Assembly (NCBI GenBank): GCA_004211785.1
Contig: SHBX01000027.1
Span: 1-33,009, forward strand
Reading direction: 5' to 3'
Length of the DNA stretch: 33,009 bases
Source: Winogradskyella sp.
GTDB taxonomy: Bacteria > Bacteroidota > Bacteroidia > Flavobacteriales > Flavobacteriaceae
The number at the start of each line of letters is the position of its first letter. The first letter of the stretch is position 1. The position numbers and the translations under genes are program-made. This document shows, one piece after another, positions 31,115 to 33,009 of this stretch. The notes under the pieces were generated by a model that worked only from the letters and a program-made list of their open reading frames with translations, was not told the origin of the DNA and made no database searches.

Positions 31115-33009
31115 TTAATTGCCTGTAACTACATATATTGGACCAGCAAATGGTTCTAAGCCACTATTTCTTAATGTAACTACATAATAGTATGTTCCAG
31201 TTGGGACATTACCAGAACTACCAACCGATGAGCGTATTGTTTGTCCATTCCAGTCATTTTGGTAGTTATTATTTTTATATACTACAGCGCCCCAACGGTT
31301 AAATATTTGTACTTCTGTTACGAAGCCACAAGTTTCAACACCGGCAACTTTGAAAGATTCATTTACGCCATCACCATTTGCAGTTACTGTTTTAGATATT
31401 CTAACATCCTCTTCACCACATGGAAGTACAATACAGTCTCCATTTATTGCCACATTAACATCTACTTGAGTATTACAAGTTCCATCTATAGTATATCTGA
31501 ATGTATAAATTTCATTTACTTCACCACCATCTTGTGGGTCAAATAAGTTTCCATTAAGACTAATTCCATTACCTATTACTATAGACCATGTACCACTAGT
31601 ATCTACATTTCCTTGTAAGAAATCGAATAAGTTAATTACACCATCGTCAATACATCTATCACCATCAACTGCGTCAATAGTTGGGGTAGTAACAGAAATT
31701 AACTGAGTGAATGTTGCAGTATTACCACACCCGTCGTCAACAGTCCAATCTCTGATAATTTCATAATCATCAGTATTTGGGAAGAAGTTTATCTGCTCAT
31801 CAAAGACTACAGTTACATTTGCAGAACAATTATCTTCGAACATTAATTCTGGTATTTCAGGTATTGCATCACATGATGCGTTAATGTTTTCATCAAAATC
31901 AGTAGTTATTAATACTGGAGCGGTAGTATCAACTATTGTTATTACTTGAGTAAATACATCAGATATATTTCCGCAGCCATCATCGAACGTCCATGTTCTA
32001 GTTCTAACTGAAGCGTTTGCACAATTAGGGTCTTGAACTGTATCATCACTAACTAAAGTAGTTATGATATTGTTAGAACAATTATCAGTAACAGTAGGTT
32101 CTAAATTTAATGCATCATCTAAAGCATCTGTATCTGAACATTCTATAGTTACATCTAAGTCTCCATCAGGATTTGTAACCTCAGGTGCAGTAGTATCTTG
32201 AACTGTAATCACTTGATCTAAAGACGTTGTGTTACCACACTCATCAGTAGCAATCCAAGTACGCGTTATAGTAAACTCGCCATCACATGCTCCAGGAGTA
32301 GTTACATCCGAAGATGTTATATCGATAGTCGTACTACAAGTATCTGTTGCCGTTGCAACACCAGTTGCAGTTGTCGAGCTATCATCAGAACACTCTACAG
32401 TAACATCTGAAGGAATAGTCAATTCTGGAGCAGTTTCATCAACAACATTAATAGTTTGAGTAGCCGTAGATGTGTTACCACAAGCATCAGTAGCAGTCCA
32501 AGTACGAGTTACACTATATTCACCAGCACAATCCCCATCCGTAGTTACATCTTGGAATGTTAATGTGAAGTCAGAACCACAAGCATCGGTAGCCGTAGCT
32601 GTAGCGAAGCTAGGAGTATCAGGACAATTAATTGTAGAATCAGCCGGAAGTGCATCAATCACTGGAGCATCCGTATCAATTACATTAATAGTTTGAGTAG
32701 CCGTAGATGTGTTACCACAAGCATCAGTAGCAGTCCAAGTACGAGTTACACTATATTCACCAGCACAATCCCCATCCGTAGTTACATCTTGGAATGTTAA
32801 TGTGAAGTCAGAACCACAAGCGTCGGTAGCCGTAGCTGTAGCGAAGCTAGGAGTATCAGGACAATTAATTGTAGAATCAGCCGGAAGTGCATCAATCACT
32901 GGAGCATCCGTATCAATTACATTAATAGTTTGAGTAGCCGTAGATGTGTTACCACAAGCATCAGTAGCAGTCCAAGTACGAGTTACACTATATTCACCAG
33001 CACAATCCC
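31115..33009 (-). CDS. Repeat adhesin with type B (gliding) C-terminal sorting domain, C-terminal part
   Basis: The frame is open to the right edge, so the N-terminus is missing; 630 residues are visible. An ATG at 32899 is only an internal methionine. From the edge inward are near-identical 79-residue HYR-like repeats, each with four cysteines (NCPD, DACGSD, GDCAGE, TDACGN), then three diverged repeats, then a spacer, then the last 95 residues: KTVTANGDGVNESFKVAG, VQIFNRWGAVVYKNNNY and VPTGTYYYVVTLRNSG, the type B gliding-motility-associated CTD. Such CTDs direct export by the type IX system. The protein is probably a long cell-surface fibre for adhesion or gliding, like SprB. It is the upstream gene of the operon with PorP/SprF and OmpA. 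Confidence 0.93.
   Translation of the reverse strand, partial: DCAGEYSVTRTWTATDACGNTSTATQTINVIDTDAPVIDALPADSTINCPDTPSFATATATDACGSDFTLTFQDVTTDGDCAGEYSVTRTWTATDACGNTSTATQTINVIDTDAPVIDALPADSTINCPDTPSFATATATDACGSDFTLTFQDVTTDGDCAGEYSVTRTWTATDACGNTSTATQTINVVDETAPELTIPSDVTVECSDDSSTTATGVATATDTCSTTIDITSSDVTTPGACDGEFTITRTWIATDECGNTTSLDQVITVQDTTAPEVTNPDGDLDVTIECSDTDALDDALNLEPTVTDNCSNNIITTLVSDDTVQDPNCANASVRTRTWTFDDGCGNISDVFTQVITIVDTTAPVLITTDFDENINASCDAIPEIPELMFEDNCSANVTVVFDEQINFFPNTDDYEIIRDWTVDDGCGNTATFTQLISVTTPTIDAVDGDRCIDDGVINLFDFLQGNVDTSGTWSIVIGNGISLNGNLFDPQDGGEVNEIYTFRYTIDGTCNTQVDVNVAINGDCIVLPCGEEDVRISKTVTANGDGVNESFKVAGVETCGFVTEVQIFNRWGAVVYKNNNYQNDWNGQTIRSSVGSSGNVPTGTYYYVVTLRNSGLEPFAGPIYVVTGN
32445..33009. 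repeat. Near-identical 237-bp tandem repeats in the adhesin gene
   Basis: Copies at 32445-32681 and 32682-32918 differ, as far as I can see, at a single base (A at 32585 versus G at 32822), which is synonymous (Asp codon). A third copy begins at 32919 and is identical for the 91 bases in the window. The length is 79 codons, so frame is kept. The array continues beyond the edge. Confidence 0.95.

Noticed and set aside
32229..32933. Plus-strand open frames in the adhesin region, two of them identical and 237 bases apart
   Set aside because: They are antisense shadows of the minus-strand repeats, and the identity merely reflects the DNA repeat.
32445..33009. Possible CRISPR or other non-coding array
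   Set aside because: The units are 237 bases long without spacers, keep a reading frame and encode a clear repeat domain.

Overview
The window looks like a chromosomal core segment of a marine-type member of the Flavobacteriaceae (Bacteroidota). Supporting signs are the low GC content, type IX secretion genes (porQ, a PorP/SprF protein, a type B sorting domain), Bacteroidota promoters of the TTG-N19-TAnnTTTG kind, DUF6090 and head-GIN proteins, and the lack of Shine-Dalgarno sequences. I cannot name the genus from the sequence alone.

Layout. 1-396: N-terminal part of an M23 peptidase (minus). 674-3087: a small coiled-coil gene, zapA, a probable 6S RNA and rny. 3137-6682: xerD (minus), a small outer-membrane barrel, aroQ, and lpdA (minus). 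6788-9105: type II NADH dehydrogenase converging with no gap on an msrB-DinB pair. 9227-12229: M48 lipoprotein peptidase, UMF1-type transporter, lipocalin-like lipoprotein. 12300-15250 (minus): a four-gene ECF sigma / anti-sigma / DUF4097-like / head-GIN operon. 15476-20451: lon, porQ, an unrecognised AT-rich gene, cmk. 20499-20873: a Kbp-like BON-LysM protein (minus). 21111-26507: rpsA, then pyrR-pyrB-STAS-like-rnz and pdxH. 26709-28030: CAP-domain lipoprotein and DUF6090 protein (convergent). 28220-33009 (minus): a three-gene cell-surface operon of a large repeat adhesin with a type B sorting domain, a PorP/SprF protein and an OmpA-family protein. The adhesin runs off the right edge.

How the genes fit together. 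Most are housekeeping: division (zapA), RNA turnover (rny, rnz), chromosome dimer resolution (xerD), shikimate and pyrimidine synthesis, respiration, translation and proteolysis. Two sets are more lineage-specific: the sigma/anti-sigma envelope operon, and the type IX secretion set, in which PorQ belongs to the secretion machinery and the adhesin/SprF/OmpA trio is a probable exported surface fibre with its partners.

No complete new defence, mobile or biosynthetic system is visible. There is no CRISPR array, transposase, tRNA or rRNA. The points most worth a second look are the 6S RNA candidate, the sigma operon, the orphan gene inside porQ-cmk, the near-identical 237-bp adhesin repeats, and the repeat-rich intergenic region at 26527-26660. 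No gene-free stretch exceeds 300 bases.
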